Assembly: GCF_000472865.1 (NCBI RefSeq)
Contig: NZ_AXAP01000089.1
Coordinates: forward strand, 1-34,423
DNA length: 34,423 nucleotides
Origin: Bradyrhizobium elkanii WSM2783
Lineage (GTDB): Bacteria > Pseudomonadota > Alphaproteobacteria > Rhizobiales > Xanthobacteraceae
Direction of reading: 5' to 3'
The notes under the pieces were generated by a model, which was not told the origin of the DNA, made no database searches, and saw only the letters and a list, made by a program, of their open reading frames with translations. Within the stretch, counting starts at the first letter, position 1. Each line of letters starts with the position of its first letter. Made by a program: the position numbers and the translations under genes. Shown one piece after another: positions 24,982 to 33,150 of this stretch.

Positions 24982-24998
24982 CTCTTCTTTCCTCTCAT

Positions 24999-25988
24999 TC
25001 AACCTTCGCACAGCAGCTTGAGCGCTGTGCCGCAGCAGATGCATTGACGCTCCAACGGTGTGATCGCGGGCACTGCTTCGATAGTCGCGCCGGGATCAGC
25101 ATCGGCCATGTCAAAGGGAGCGTCGGTTCCGATGCAAACATGGTCGGCGCCGACAAGGTCAATGAGGTAACGCAGCGCCTGCGGCTCGAAAACGAGGCTG
25201 TCGAAATAGATCCGCTTGAGCAGCTCCTTCGGCGAGGACTTGCTGATGCCGTTGGCTTCGCTGCGCACCGCGTGTCCGTGGACGAGCCGTCCGATCTGGT
25301 AGGGCGCAAAGCCGCCACCATGCGCCAGAGCGAGCTTCAGGTCGGGCAGTTCATCGAGCCGGCCGGAGAACATGAGATTGGCCAGCATTACCGTCGTGTC
25401 CAGCGGATTGCCGATGAGATTGGTGAGATAGTAGTTTTCGAGCCCGCTCTTGGCCCCGACATAATAAGGATGCGCGAAGACGAAGACGTTGAGCTCGCTG
25501 GCGCGGCGCAGCAACGGACGAAAGCGCTCCTCGGCGAGCTGCGCGCCTTCGATCGAGGTGCCGATCTCCACGGCCTTGAAGCCGTAGGCGCGAACGACGC
25601 GCTCGAGTTCGGCGACGGCGGCATCCGGATGCTGCATCGGCACAGTCGCCATGCCGCGCAATCGGGCGGGCTGGACGCCGACCATGTCTGCCACGCCATC
25701 ATTGACGAGGCCGGCGACTTCAAGCGCCAGATCGGCATCGGCCCAGTAATAGAACATTGGCGGCGCCGGCGAGATCACGGAGATGTCGATGCCCTTGCGG
25801 TCCATGGCGGCGAGCTTGGCCTCTGTCTGACGAAATTCCTCGAACAAGGGATAGACGTAGCCCTGGTCATGAATAATCTTGCGCGCAGCACCTTCGCCTT
25901 CGACACGCGCACGGAAGCGCTTGGGATCGGCGGCGATGGCGCTGACGATGCGATCGGGAATGACGTGGCTATGGATGTCGATCTTCAT
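24999..25988 (-). CDS. amidohydrolase-2 family protein (ACMSD/decarboxylase-like)
   Basis: A 329-residue metal-dependent TIM-barrel protein of the amidohydrolase_2 family. This family contains ACMSD, gamma-resorcylate and 3,6-dihydroxypicolinate decarboxylases and related hydrolases. The expected metal and catalytic residues are present: His6 and His8 (DIHSHVIP), His173 (VFAHPYYVG), His223 (LALAHGGGFAPYQIG) and Asp289 (IGTDAPFD). GAGG precedes the ATG at 25988. It is 10 bp after livF and 17 bp before the deacetylase gene, within the same operon. A non-oxidative decarboxylation of a hydroxylated aromatic or heteroaromatic acid is the likeliest chemistry; ring hydrolysis is the alternative. Confidence 0.85.
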   Translation of the reverse strand: MKIDIHSHVIPDRIVSAIAADPKRFRARVEGEGAARKIIHDQGYVYPLFEEFRQTEAKLAAMDRKGIDISVISPAPPMFYYWADADLALEVAGLVNDGVADMVGVQPARLRGMATVPMQHPDAAVAELERVVRAYGFKAVEIGTSIEGAQLAEERFRPLLRRASELNVFVFAHPYYVGAKSGLENYYLTNLIGNPLDTTVMLANLMFSGRLDELPDLKLALAHGGGFAPYQIGRLVHGHAVRSEANGISKSSPKELLKRIYFDSLVFEPQALRYLIDLVGADHVCIGTDAPFDMADADPGATIEAVPAITPLERQCICCGTALKLLCEG

Positions 25989-25998
25989 GCAGTCGGCC

Positions 25999-26703
25999 TC
26001 AATGCACGCCGAGGAAGCGTATCAGCGATTGGGGATTATCGACCAGAGCCAACGCATCCGCCTCGTGGACGATCTTTCCGGTCTCGATGACGTAGACGCG
26101 GTCTGCGACCGCAAGCGCGCTGTAGAGGTTCTGCTCGACCAGCAGAATCGCCAGACCCGCCTCCTTCAGCCGCGCGATGATCCCTTCCAGATGCTGGACC
26201 ATGACCGGCGCCAGTCCTTCCGAGGGCTCATCCATCAGGATGAGTTCAGGGTCGATCATCAGCGCGCGCGCCACGGCGAGCATCTGTCGCTCGCCGCCCG
26301 AGAGCTGGTTGCCGCGGTGCTGGCGCCGCTCCGCCAGCCGCGGGAACAGCTCCATGACGCGATCGACGGTCCAGCCGTCGCGAGCGCGGACGGACTTGAG
26401 CATGGTGAGATGTTCGGTAACGGTGAGCGAGGGGAACAGCCGCCGCCCTTGCGGCACCAGCGCGATCTTGCGCCCGGCGATCTCGTGCGAGGTCATACCG
26501 GTCAGGACTTCGCCCTTCCACGCCACGCTGCCCCGGCGCACCTGGGGCGCCGACAAGCCCATCACCGAGCGGATCAGGCTGGTCTTGCCCATGCCGTTAC
26601 GGCCGAGCAGCGCGACCACCTCGCGGTCACGCACCGTGAGCGAGGCCCCCTGCACCACATGGGCCTCGCCATAGAAACTGTGAAGATCGCGGATCTCAAG
26701 CAT
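25999..26703 (-). CDS. livF: branched-chain-type ABC transporter ATP-binding protein LivF
   Basis: A 234-residue ATPase with Walker A GRNGMGKTS at residues 34-42, the signature LSGGERQ, Walker B LILMDEPSEGL, and the D-loop and LVEQN switch. It powers import with LivG, LivH and LivM. The frame runs to 26790, but the ATG at 26703 is the family start (LEIRDLHSFYG) and overlaps the livG stop by 8 bp. The transporter's substrate is probably a carboxylated ring compound degraded by the operon's enzymes rather than an amino acid. Confidence 0.9.
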   Translation of the reverse strand: MLEIRDLHSFYGEAHVVQGASLTVRDREVVALLGRNGMGKTSLIRSVMGLSAPQVRRGSVAWKGEVLTGMTSHEIAGRKIALVPQGRRLFPSLTVTEHLTMLKSVRARDGWTVDRVMELFPRLAERRQHRGNQLSGGERQMLAVARALMIDPELILMDEPSEGLAPVMVQHLEGIIARLKEAGLAILLVEQNLYSALAVADRVYVIETGKIVHEADALALVDNPQSLIRFLGVH

Positions 26704-27454
26704 GACGGTGTGCCTTGCCGAGATAGACGTCCTGGATGTCAGCGTTGCCGCGAATCTCTGCCGGTGCCCCCTCGGCCAGGAACCGGCCATTGTTGAGGCA
26801 GGTCACCCAGTCCACCAGGGAGAGCACCAGGTCCATATCGTGCTCGATCAGGACGATGGTGATCTCCGCCGGCAGACTGCGGATGACGTCGGCGACGATG
26901 ACACGCTCGGCCGGCGAGAGGCCGGCGGCGGGCTCATCGAGCAGCAGCAGCCGGGGATTCGGCGCCAGCGCCATCGCCATCTCGAGCTGGCGCTGCTCGC
27001 CATACGACAATTCGCTCACCAGCGATCTTGCACGTGGACCGAGCCGCGATAAACCGAGGGCGCGGTCAGCCTGGCCGCGTTCGGTATCGGTCAGCCCGCC
27101 CGAACCGAGCAGCGAAAACTTGCGCGGCGTCAGGCCGCAAAGCGCGAGCTGCATGTTCTGCTCGACCGTCAGGCTCGGAAACAGATTGGTGATCTGGAAG
27201 GTGCGGCTGATGCCGCAAGCGGCTCGGCGGTGAGGCGGCATCCTCGTGATGTCGCATCCGTCGAATTCGACGCGGCCGGACGTCGGAGGTACCACGCCCG
27301 TGATGGCGTTGAACAGCGTGGTCTTGCCGGCCCCATTGGGGCCGATGATGGCTCGTCGCTCGCCGCGTTTGACCCGCAAGGTCACGTCGTCAACCGCCTT
27401 CAACGCATCGAAGGAGACGCCGACGTGGTCGAGCTTGAGGATGGTGTCCGGCAC
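26696..27454 (-). CDS. livG: branched-chain-type ABC transporter ATP-binding protein LivG
   Basis: A 252-residue ATPase with Walker A GPNGAGKTT, signature LSYGEQRQLE and Walker B LLLLDEPAAGL, plus the LivG-type MPPHRRAACGISRTFQ segment and an IEHDMDLV switch. The frame begins with a TTG at 27469 that lacks an RBS. The GTG at 27454 has GAG at 8-base spacing and begins next to the family start (DTILKLDHVGVSFD), so it was chosen. A 7-bp stem hairpin lies between it and the upstream binding-protein gene. Confidence 0.88.
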   Translation of the reverse strand: MPDTILKLDHVGVSFDALKAVDDVTLRVKRGERRAIIGPNGAGKTTLFNAITGVVPPTSGRVEFDGCDITRMPPHRRAACGISRTFQITNLFPSLTVEQNMQLALCGLTPRKFSLLGSGGLTDTERGQADRALGLSRLGPRARSLVSELSYGEQRQLEMAMALAPNPRLLLLDEPAAGLSPAERVIVADVIRSLPAEITIVLIEHDMDLVLSLVDWVTCLNNGRFLAEGAPAEIRGNADIQDVYLGKAHRHA

Positions 27455-27483
27455 GCGCTTTCTCGTCAACAGGCGGAACGTAG

Positions 27484-27501
27484 CGGCCGGCGAGCCGGCC
27501 G
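27484..27501. promoter_or_regulatory. intra-operon hairpin between binding protein and livG
   Basis: CGGCCGG (27484-27490) and CCGGCCG (27495-27501) form a perfect 7-bp stem with a CGAG tetraloop, just after the binding-protein stop codon (27514). No T-run follows on the minus strand. In ABC operons such hairpins often stabilise the abundant binding-protein message or partly terminate transcription; that role here is inferred. Confidence 0.5.
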
Positions 27502-27513
27502 TCTTTGATGGTC

Positions 27514-28773
27514 TCAGGTCTTCTTGATGCCCTGGAAATCCCGCGAATAGGGCGGCTGCTTCATGTAAGTCGCGGGGTCGTATTTCCAGAACTGCGACAC
27601 CTGCGGATAACCCCCGATCGGGACATTCCAGAATTTGCCGTCCTTGTTCTTCATGGTCTTGCGGATGACGACGTCGTAAACGGGATTGCCGTAGTCATCG
27701 AAGCGAACCGGCTTGCCGAGCGGGCTGTCCGGAAGGTCGGTCTTGAGCACGGTGTCGAGGAAGACATCGCGGTCTTCGACCTTGCCGTTGATCGCGTTGA
27801 TCGCCTTGGCCACCCACATCGCGCCGACATAATGCGAAAAGGCGTAAAGCGAGGGGATCTTGCTGAACTTGTCGGAATAAGTCTTGACGAACGCCTGGGT
27901 CGCCGGCAGATCGGCGCCCTCGGCAAAATGGGCGGAGGTGACGATCCCCTCGCACTCGGCGCCCATCGTCCGGATGACCGACTGGTCGGTCGCATTCTGC
28001 GATCCCAGCAGCGGTATCTGATCCTTCAGACCGAAGCTTGCATATTGCTGGATCAAGCGCGTGGCGTCTGCGCCGGTCTGCATCGCGAACACCACGTCGG
28101 CCTTCACACCCGCCAACTGACCAAGATAGGGGCTGAAATCGGACGTGTTCAGCGGATGCCAGAACTGGCCGACCACCTTGCCGCCGCCTTCCGTGAAAGT
28201 CTGTGCGAAGCCGCCGCACTGCTCGTGGCCAAACGTGTAGTCCTGGGAGATCATCGCGACCCTGCGGTACCCCTGCCTCAGCGCCCAGTCGGCAACAGGC
28301 CGCGAGAACTGGCTGGCGCTGTAACCGCCGGCGCGGATCACGTTCTTGATCCTGGCGCGCTGAGTGAGATCGTCGGCCGCGATCACCGGAATGAAGTACG
28401 GCGTCCCGTTGCCCTTGACGTAGTTGGCAACGGCAAGGCCGGTGTTGGCCAGAAGATTGCCGAAGAGCATGTCCACCTTGGCCTGCTCGACGAGGCGTCG
28501 CGCCTTCTGCAGCGCCGTGTCCGGATTGGAAGCGTCGTCTTCGACGATGATCTCAACCTTGCGGCCGCCCGCCTGGTTGCCTGCGCTCTCCCAGAACAGC
28601 GAAAAGCCATCGATGATCTCGCGGCCGCCGGCTGCCACGACACCGGTCTGCGGCGCCATCAGGCCGATACGGATCGGCGCTGCTTGGGCCCGCGCCAGGA
28701 AGGGGGCGGATAGAACGCCGGCGCCGGCTGCGAGCGTAAGGCCGGTCGTTTTCAGGAAGCGTCTGCGGTCCAT
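27514..28773 (-). CDS. branched-chain-type ABC transporter substrate-binding protein
   Basis: A 419-residue periplasmic binding protein of the LivK/amide-urea type (type I fold). The N-terminus MDRRRFLKTTGLTLAAGAGV is a Tat-like signal peptide ending near ARAQA. The mature start APIRIGLMAPQTGVVAAGGRE is the family N-lobe pattern, and DASNPDTALQKARRLVEQAK is the hinge-helix motif. It delivers ligand to LivH and LivM. It lies 3 bp after livM, an unusual mid-operon position between the permease and ATPase genes. Related proteins bind amides, urea and aromatic acids, so the ligand is open. Confidence 0.88.
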   Translation of the reverse strand: MDRRRFLKTTGLTLAAGAGVLSAPFLARAQAAPIRIGLMAPQTGVVAAGGREIIDGFSLFWESAGNQAGGRKVEIIVEDDASNPDTALQKARRLVEQAKVDMLFGNLLANTGLAVANYVKGNGTPYFIPVIAADDLTQRARIKNVIRAGGYSASQFSRPVADWALRQGYRRVAMISQDYTFGHEQCGGFAQTFTEGGGKVVGQFWHPLNTSDFSPYLGQLAGVKADVVFAMQTGADATRLIQQYASFGLKDQIPLLGSQNATDQSVIRTMGAECEGIVTSAHFAEGADLPATQAFVKTYSDKFSKIPSLYAFSHYVGAMWVAKAINAINGKVEDRDVFLDTVLKTDLPDSPLGKPVRFDDYGNPVYDVVIRKTMKNKDGKFWNVPIGGYPQVSQFWKYDPATYMKQPPYSRDFQGIKKT

Positions 28774-28776
28774 CGT

Positions 28777-29781
28777 CTAACCTCCGGGATGATCTGGTTT
28801 CGAGTAACGGGAACGCCGGCGTGCGAACAGAAGGCGCGCACGGCCGACCACGCCTTCAGGCGCGAAGATCATGATGAGCACGAAGGCGATCCCGAGCACG
28901 CTCGGCCACCGCGCGGTGTAGGCGCTGACGGCATTCTCCAGGACGATGATGGCGGCGGCTCCGACGAAGGAACCGAGCAAGGTGCCGACGCCGCCGGTGA
29001 TGGCCATCAGCAGAGCGGAGACCGACTGCGACAGCTGCACGCTTGAGGGACTGACGAAATTGTTGAACAAGACGTAGAGGCCGCCGGCGACCCCTGCCAA
29101 GAATCCGGACAATACGAATGCCACGAACAGGTGGAGCGGAACGTTGTAGCCGAGGCTTCGCATACGACTTTCGGAATCGCGGATTCCGCGCAAGGTGAGC
29201 CCGAACGGCGAGTGGACGAGCCGCCACATCAGCCAGGTCAGTGGCGCGACAATGATCAGCACGGCGTAATAGAAGCTGGCATGGTCTGCGATAAAGGCGG
29301 GACGACCCACACCGCGCAGCCCGTTTTCGCCGCCTGTGACCGCCGTCCAGCGCAAGCAGACGCCCCATACGATCATGCCGAGCGCCAGCGTCAGCAACAG
29401 GAAATAGACGCCTGACGTGCGGATGGCCAGCGCAGCGAACACGCCTGCAAGCGCCGTCGCCGCCAGAATGCCGAGGGCGATGCCGATCCAGATGTCGCCG
29501 CCAAGCGTCGAGGTCCAGTAGATCGCGACATAACTCGAGACGCCGAAAATTGCGCCGTGACCGAGCGAAGTGCGTCCCGCGAAGCCCGCGAGAATATCGA
29601 TCGACATCGCCAGCACGCTGAAGATCAAGACCTGCGTGACGACAGACACCTGGTAACTCGGCAAGACAGCGGGGAGGACGGTCAGGGCCAGGAGCACCAA
29701 CGCGATCCAGCCGACGGCGCGCGGCTGGCGGAGCGAGCGGGCCGCCGACGATGCAACAGGGGTGAGCGGAGCCGATCTCAC
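28777..29781 (-). CDS. livM: branched-chain-type ABC transporter permease LivM
   Basis: A 334-residue permease with about ten membrane helices. The LivM patterns are present: SIDILAGFAGRTSLGHGAIFGVSSYV early, then GLTLRGIRDSESRMRSLGYN in the cytoplasmic loop that contacts the ATPase, and GGVGTLLGSFVGAAAI near the end. The frame is open to 30249, but that part is antisense-like and overlaps livH. The GTG at 29781, which overlaps the livH stop (GTGA), is the coherent start. Confidence 0.87.
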   Translation of the reverse strand: MRSAPLTPVASSAARSLRQPRAVGWIALVLLALTVLPAVLPSYQVSVVTQVLIFSVLAMSIDILAGFAGRTSLGHGAIFGVSSYVAIYWTSTLGGDIWIGIALGILAATALAGVFAALAIRTSGVYFLLLTLALGMIVWGVCLRWTAVTGGENGLRGVGRPAFIADHASFYYAVLIIVAPLTWLMWRLVHSPFGLTLRGIRDSESRMRSLGYNVPLHLFVAFVLSGFLAGVAGGLYVLFNNFVSPSSVQLSQSVSALLMAITGGVGTLLGSFVGAAAIIVLENAVSAYTARWPSVLGIAFVLIMIFAPEGVVGRARLLFARRRSRYSKPDHPGG

Positions 29782-30638
29782 GCTGCCCTCCCGAACAGGC
29801 CGAGTGGCCGGAACGCCAGCAGCAGCGCCATCGGTCCGAAGATCACGAAATAGGCGAGTTCTGGAAACATCACCTGCCCGATCGCGTTCAAAAGGCCCAC
29901 CAGCAGCGCGCCGAGTGCGGCGCCCACGAGGCTGCCGCGTCCGCCGATGATGACGACGGCGAGCGAGAACACCAGGATCTCTGCGTCGGCACTCGGGTAA
30001 AGAGTCAGGAAGGCCCCACCCACCACCCCGCCGAGGCCTGCCAGAGCCGCCCCGAGCATGAATGTACCCAGGAAAACCCGACGGATGTTGATGCCCATGG
30101 CTTCGACCATCTCGGGATCGTCGACACCTGCGCGGATCAGCGCGCCGAGCCGCGTCTTGTTGAGGAGCAGCCACAGCGCGGCAAACACCAGCAGGCCCAA
30201 AACCAGAACGAAGACGCGATACTTCGGATACATCACGCCGCCAATCCACATGGCACCTCTCAGGGCCTCCGGGACCGGCACCGAGAACGTGTCTCCGCCC
30301 CAGATCACGAGCGAGATGTCGTTGAGAATGAACGCGACGCCGAGTGTGAGCAGCACCTGGCGCAATTCGACGCCGCGCACGAAGCTCAGCAGGCCACGGT
30401 CGAGCACCGCCCCCAGCGCTGCGACCAACGCCATCGCAGCCAACGCCCCCACCACGAAACTTCCGCTGGCCTTTGCCGCCGAATAACCTGCGAGGCCTCC
30501 GACCAGATAGAGTGCTCCGTGAGCGAGATTGACGATGCGCAGCAAGCCGAAAATCAAGGTGAAGCCGGACGCGACGATGAAGATCAGCGCCGCGAAGGTC
30601 AGGCCGTTCAGGATCTGAAAGAGATTGATCCCCATCAT
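29778..30638 (-). CDS. livH: branched-chain-type ABC transporter permease LivH
   Basis: A 286-residue permease with about eight membrane helices, showing the LivH patterns FIVASGFTLIFGLLRIVNLAHGAL at the N-terminus, RAGVDDPEMVEAMGINIRRV in the ATPase-contact loop, and VFSLAVVIIGGRGSLVGAALGAL near the end. Its start overlaps the deacetylase stop by 4 bp and its stop overlaps livM, so the permease genes are translationally coupled to the upstream enzyme gene. Confidence 0.9.
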   Translation of the reverse strand: MMGINLFQILNGLTFAALIFIVASGFTLIFGLLRIVNLAHGALYLVGGLAGYSAAKASGSFVVGALAAMALVAALGAVLDRGLLSFVRGVELRQVLLTLGVAFILNDISLVIWGGDTFSVPVPEALRGAMWIGGVMYPKYRVFVLVLGLLVFAALWLLLNKTRLGALIRAGVDDPEMVEAMGINIRRVFLGTFMLGAALAGLGGVVGGAFLTLYPSADAEILVFSLAVVIIGGRGSLVGAALGALLVGLLNAIGQVMFPELAYFVIFGPMALLLAFRPLGLFGRAA

Positions 30639-31537
30639 GCCGGAGCTTGGCCCCTCAGCGCGTTCGGACGTTGCGACAGGTACCAGTCGTAAATCTGCTC
30701 GCCGGTCCAGAACGTCGCATCGGGATGACGCTTGATATGCTCGATTGCAGCCGCGAAATATTTGAGCCGATGCGGCGCTCCCATGATGTAAGGGTGAACC
30801 ACCAGTGCCATAATACGCGATGAGGTTTTGGCATCGGCATAGATCTGGTCGAACTGGTCGATGGCACGATCCCGGTATTCCGACGCCTTGTGATGCTGGA
30901 TCAGCATCATCGCCACGTCGTTACATTCCTGGGTGTACGGCACATTCACGATCGGCTTCGTGCGGGTCTTCAGGACCACCGGCTCATCGTCGAGCACCCA
31001 GTCGCAGACGTAGTCGAACCCTTCCTCCACCAGGATATCCGGCGTCTCCCAGGTCTCGGTCAGCCCGGGACCCAGCCAACCACGCGGATTCTTGTTCGTG
31101 TAGGCGCGGATCGCATCCCGCGTCTTGCGGATGTCCTCGCGCTCATCCGCGACCTTCTGCATGTTCTTCTGGCCGAAGCCGTGACCGATGAATTCCCAGC
31201 CCCGATCATGCGCCGCCTTTGCGATCGGCTCATACGTGCCGATCGCCTTGCCATTGATGGCGAGAGCCGCCTTGATATTGAAGCGATCCAGCACCTCGAG
31301 CATGCGCCAGAATCCGACGCGATTGCCGTATTCGTGCCAGGCCCAGTTCGGGATATCGGGCATCGGCGCGCCACCGGCCGGCGGTGTCAACACCGTTCGC
31401 GGCATCGTCTCTTTCGGGTCCCATTCCTCCACATTGACGATCACCCAGACGGCGACGCGCGCTGCATCCGGAAGCACCAGCCGCGGGCGGTCCGCGATTG
31501 ACGAATAGGCCAGACGGTCGGTGGGCAGCATGTTCAC
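30635..31537 (-). CDS. polysaccharide deacetylase/PuuE-like hydrolase (copy 2)
   Basis: A 300-residue NodB-homology protein similar over its whole length to the one at 24091-24981. It shares VIVNVEEWDPKETMPR, PNWAWHEYGNRVGFWRMLEVL, GWEFIGHGFGQKN, PRGWLGPGLTETWETPDILV, WVLDDEPVVLKT, VPYT and HPYIMGAPHRLKY. It lacks a signal peptide. The start is a GTG at 31537 that overlaps the stop of the FAH-family gene by 4 bp (GTGA), and its own stop overlaps livH by 4 bp. Retaining two diverged copies in one operon suggests different substrates or a hetero-oligomer. The family includes allantoinase PuuE and cyclic-imide hydrolases, so ring amide/imide cleavage is plausible. Confidence 0.83.
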   Translation of the reverse strand: MNMLPTDRLAYSSIADRPRLVLPDAARVAVWVIVNVEEWDPKETMPRTVLTPPAGGAPMPDIPNWAWHEYGNRVGFWRMLEVLDRFNIKAALAINGKAIGTYEPIAKAAHDRGWEFIGHGFGQKNMQKVADEREDIRKTRDAIRAYTNKNPRGWLGPGLTETWETPDILVEEGFDYVCDWVLDDEPVVLKTRTKPIVNVPYTQECNDVAMMLIQHHKASEYRDRAIDQFDQIYADAKTSSRIMALVVHPYIMGAPHRLKYFAAAIEHIKRHPDATFWTGEQIYDWYLSQRPNALRGQAPA

Positions 31538-32253
31538 GTTTCGCGCGCTCCAATGGTGATGGCAATTCTGCCGACGCCCTCGATCGCTCCGGTGACCTGA
31601 TCGCCGGGCAATAGAGGCCCGACGCCCGCGGGGGTGCCCGTCATCACGAGGTCACCAGGCGCGAGGCGATAGGACGACGACAGGTTGGCGATGATCTCAG
31701 GCACGTTCCAGATCATCTGCGAAAGATCGCCGCGCTGCCGTTCGCGCCCGTTGACGTCGATCGTAATGGCGCCGCGTGCGGGATGCCCCACCTCGGCAAC
31801 GCCGTGAATGGCGCCGCAGGGAGCCGATGCGTCGAACGATTTCCCCCGTTCCCATGGCAGCATCTTCGCTCGCATCTCGCGCTGTCGGTCGCGGCGCGTG
31901 AGGTCGATGCCCACCGCGTAACCATAAACGCTCGCCAGCGCGCTGTTGCGCGACAGGTTGCAGCCGCCGGCGCCGAGCGCGACCACGAGTTCGATCTCGA
32001 ACTGAAAATCCTCCGTATCGGCCGGATAGGGCACGACAGCTCCGTCTTCAACGAGTGCGTCCGCCGGCTTCTGGAAGAAGAAAGGCGGATCGCGCTCGTC
32101 GCCTTCCTTCATTTCGCGGATATGCTCGACATAATTCCGTCCGACGCAATAGATCCGACGTACCGGAAAGCGCTGCGACGACCCTGCAATTGGCAGCGAA
32201 GCCGCTGCGACGACGGGAACTGGAAGATCCAGAGCATACGCAGACGACGTCAT
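31534..32253 (-). CDS. FAH-family hydrolase (fumarylpyruvate hydrolase-like)
   Basis: A 239-residue fumarylacetoacetate hydrolase-fold enzyme of the short acylpyruvate/fumarylpyruvate hydrolase group (NagK-like). It carries the family pattern VRRIYCVGRNYVEHIREM, PPFFFQKPADALV, FEIELVVALG with metal ligands Glu86 and Glu88, and GYAVGIDLTRRDRQ with Asp117. It is predicted to hydrolyse a C-C bond of a 2,4-dioxo acid in the cytoplasm, as in the last step of the gentisate pathway. AGGAAT precedes the ATG at 32253. No ring-cleavage dioxygenase is in the window, so its substrate comes from elsewhere or from an unrecognised route. Confidence 0.88.
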   Translation of the reverse strand: MTSSAYALDLPVPVVAAASLPIAGSSQRFPVRRIYCVGRNYVEHIREMKEGDERDPPFFFQKPADALVEDGAVVPYPADTEDFQFEIELVVALGAGGCNLSRNSALASVYGYAVGIDLTRRDRQREMRAKMLPWERGKSFDASAPCGAIHGVAEVGHPARGAITIDVNGRERQRGDLSQMIWNVPEIIANLSSSYRLAPGDLVMTGTPAGVGPLLPGDQVTGAIEGVGRIAITIGARET

Positions 32254-32262
32254 CGCGGATTC

Positions 32263-32916
32263 CTAAGCGGCGCTTTTGGCGACCGGGCTGAAGAGGCTGA
32301 GTTGTTGGATTTCACTGGTGTCTAGCACGAAACCAAACGCGGTGCGGACGCAGAGCAGGCCCGCCTCATGCAGCGCCGGACCGTCCATGGTCTCGACGCA
32401 ATCTTTCACGACGATCACGGCATAGTCACGCACATTGGCTGCAGTCGTCGTCGCGAGCACACAGGAGTTGGTGTTGACGCCCGTGACCAGCAGCGTGTTG
32501 ACGCCGTGCGCGCGCAGCGTGAAATCGAGATCGGTGCCGAGGAAGCAATCGTAGCGCTTCTTCGTGTCGACAACGAGGTCCCGTTCGTTGTCATAGAGGT
32601 CGGGGATGATGGCAACACCCGGCATCCCGGCGATATTATGCCGCAGCACATTCTTGCGCGTCGCCTTGGGATCCTCGGCGCGCGTTCGCCAGAACGGATT
32701 GGAGGCGATTTCAGCGACATCGCGATACTGCGTAAGCAGATGGATGACCGGGATCTTGGCGCTACGCGCCCAATCGAACAGGCGCTTGTTGGCCGCGATC
32801 ACCCGCTGCGCAACCTCCGGCGATGTCGGCATGGTCGCGACGTTCATATCCAGATGACCGCGGTGCAAATCGATCGCGATGATCGCAGCCTTGGGTTGGT
32901 CGACGCCGAGATTCAT
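32263..32916 (-). CDS. isochorismatase-family cysteine hydrolase
   Basis: A 217-residue cysteine hydrolase of the nicotinamidase/N-carbamoylsarcosine amidase/maleamate amidohydrolase group. The catalytic triad is visible: Asp16 (AIDLHRGHLD), a Lys at 119-120 (DTKKRYDCFLGTDLD) and Cys152 (GVNTNSCVLATT, preceded by the usual cis-peptide position). It is likely to hydrolyse an amide or carbamoyl group. The frame extends to 32985, but the ATG at 32916 with AAGGAAG upstream begins at the family start. It is the first gene of the ten-gene operon, 9 bp ahead of the FAH-family gene, and divergent from the GntR gene. Confidence 0.87.
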   Translation of the reverse strand: MNLGVDQPKAAIIAIDLHRGHLDMNVATMPTSPEVAQRVIAANKRLFDWARSAKIPVIHLLTQYRDVAEIASNPFWRTRAEDPKATRKNVLRHNIAGMPGVAIIPDLYDNERDLVVDTKKRYDCFLGTDLDFTLRAHGVNTLLVTGVNTNSCVLATTTAANVRDYAVIVVKDCVETMDGPALHEAGLLCVRTAFGFVLDTSEIQQLSLFSPVAKSAA

Positions 32917-33005
32917 GTGCCGCTTCCTTGGCATCCGGATTGTTGGGCAGGAGACAAACTCGCCTGCCCTCACTCTGCAATACATTCTGGCGGCGAGTCA
33001 AAGAT

Positions 33006-33017
33006 AATGTATACATT
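33006..33017. promoter_or_regulatory. candidate GntR/FCD operator
   Basis: AATGTATACATT is a perfect 12-bp palindrome in the region between the divergent isochorismatase-family gene (start 32916) and gntR (start 33151 or 33181). TGTATACA-type cores are typical operators of GntR/FCD regulators of the VanR kind. It probably controls the ten-gene operon and gntR itself. Confidence 0.6.
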
Positions 33018-33150
33018 TTGTGCTTGGATTCTGTGCGGAGCACGGTCAATCCATATTCAATCCGGCTTGGAAATGCGCAAGTCCTGCACAAGATCACCTT
33101 CATACGTGACGCCAGACGGCGCTTGAACGGCACTGCCGTTTCGCTAGATT

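Noticed and set aside
29782..30249. N-terminal extension of the livM frame
   Set aside because: It overlaps livH in another frame and has no membrane-protein or family character. The GTG overlapping the livH stop is the coherent start.
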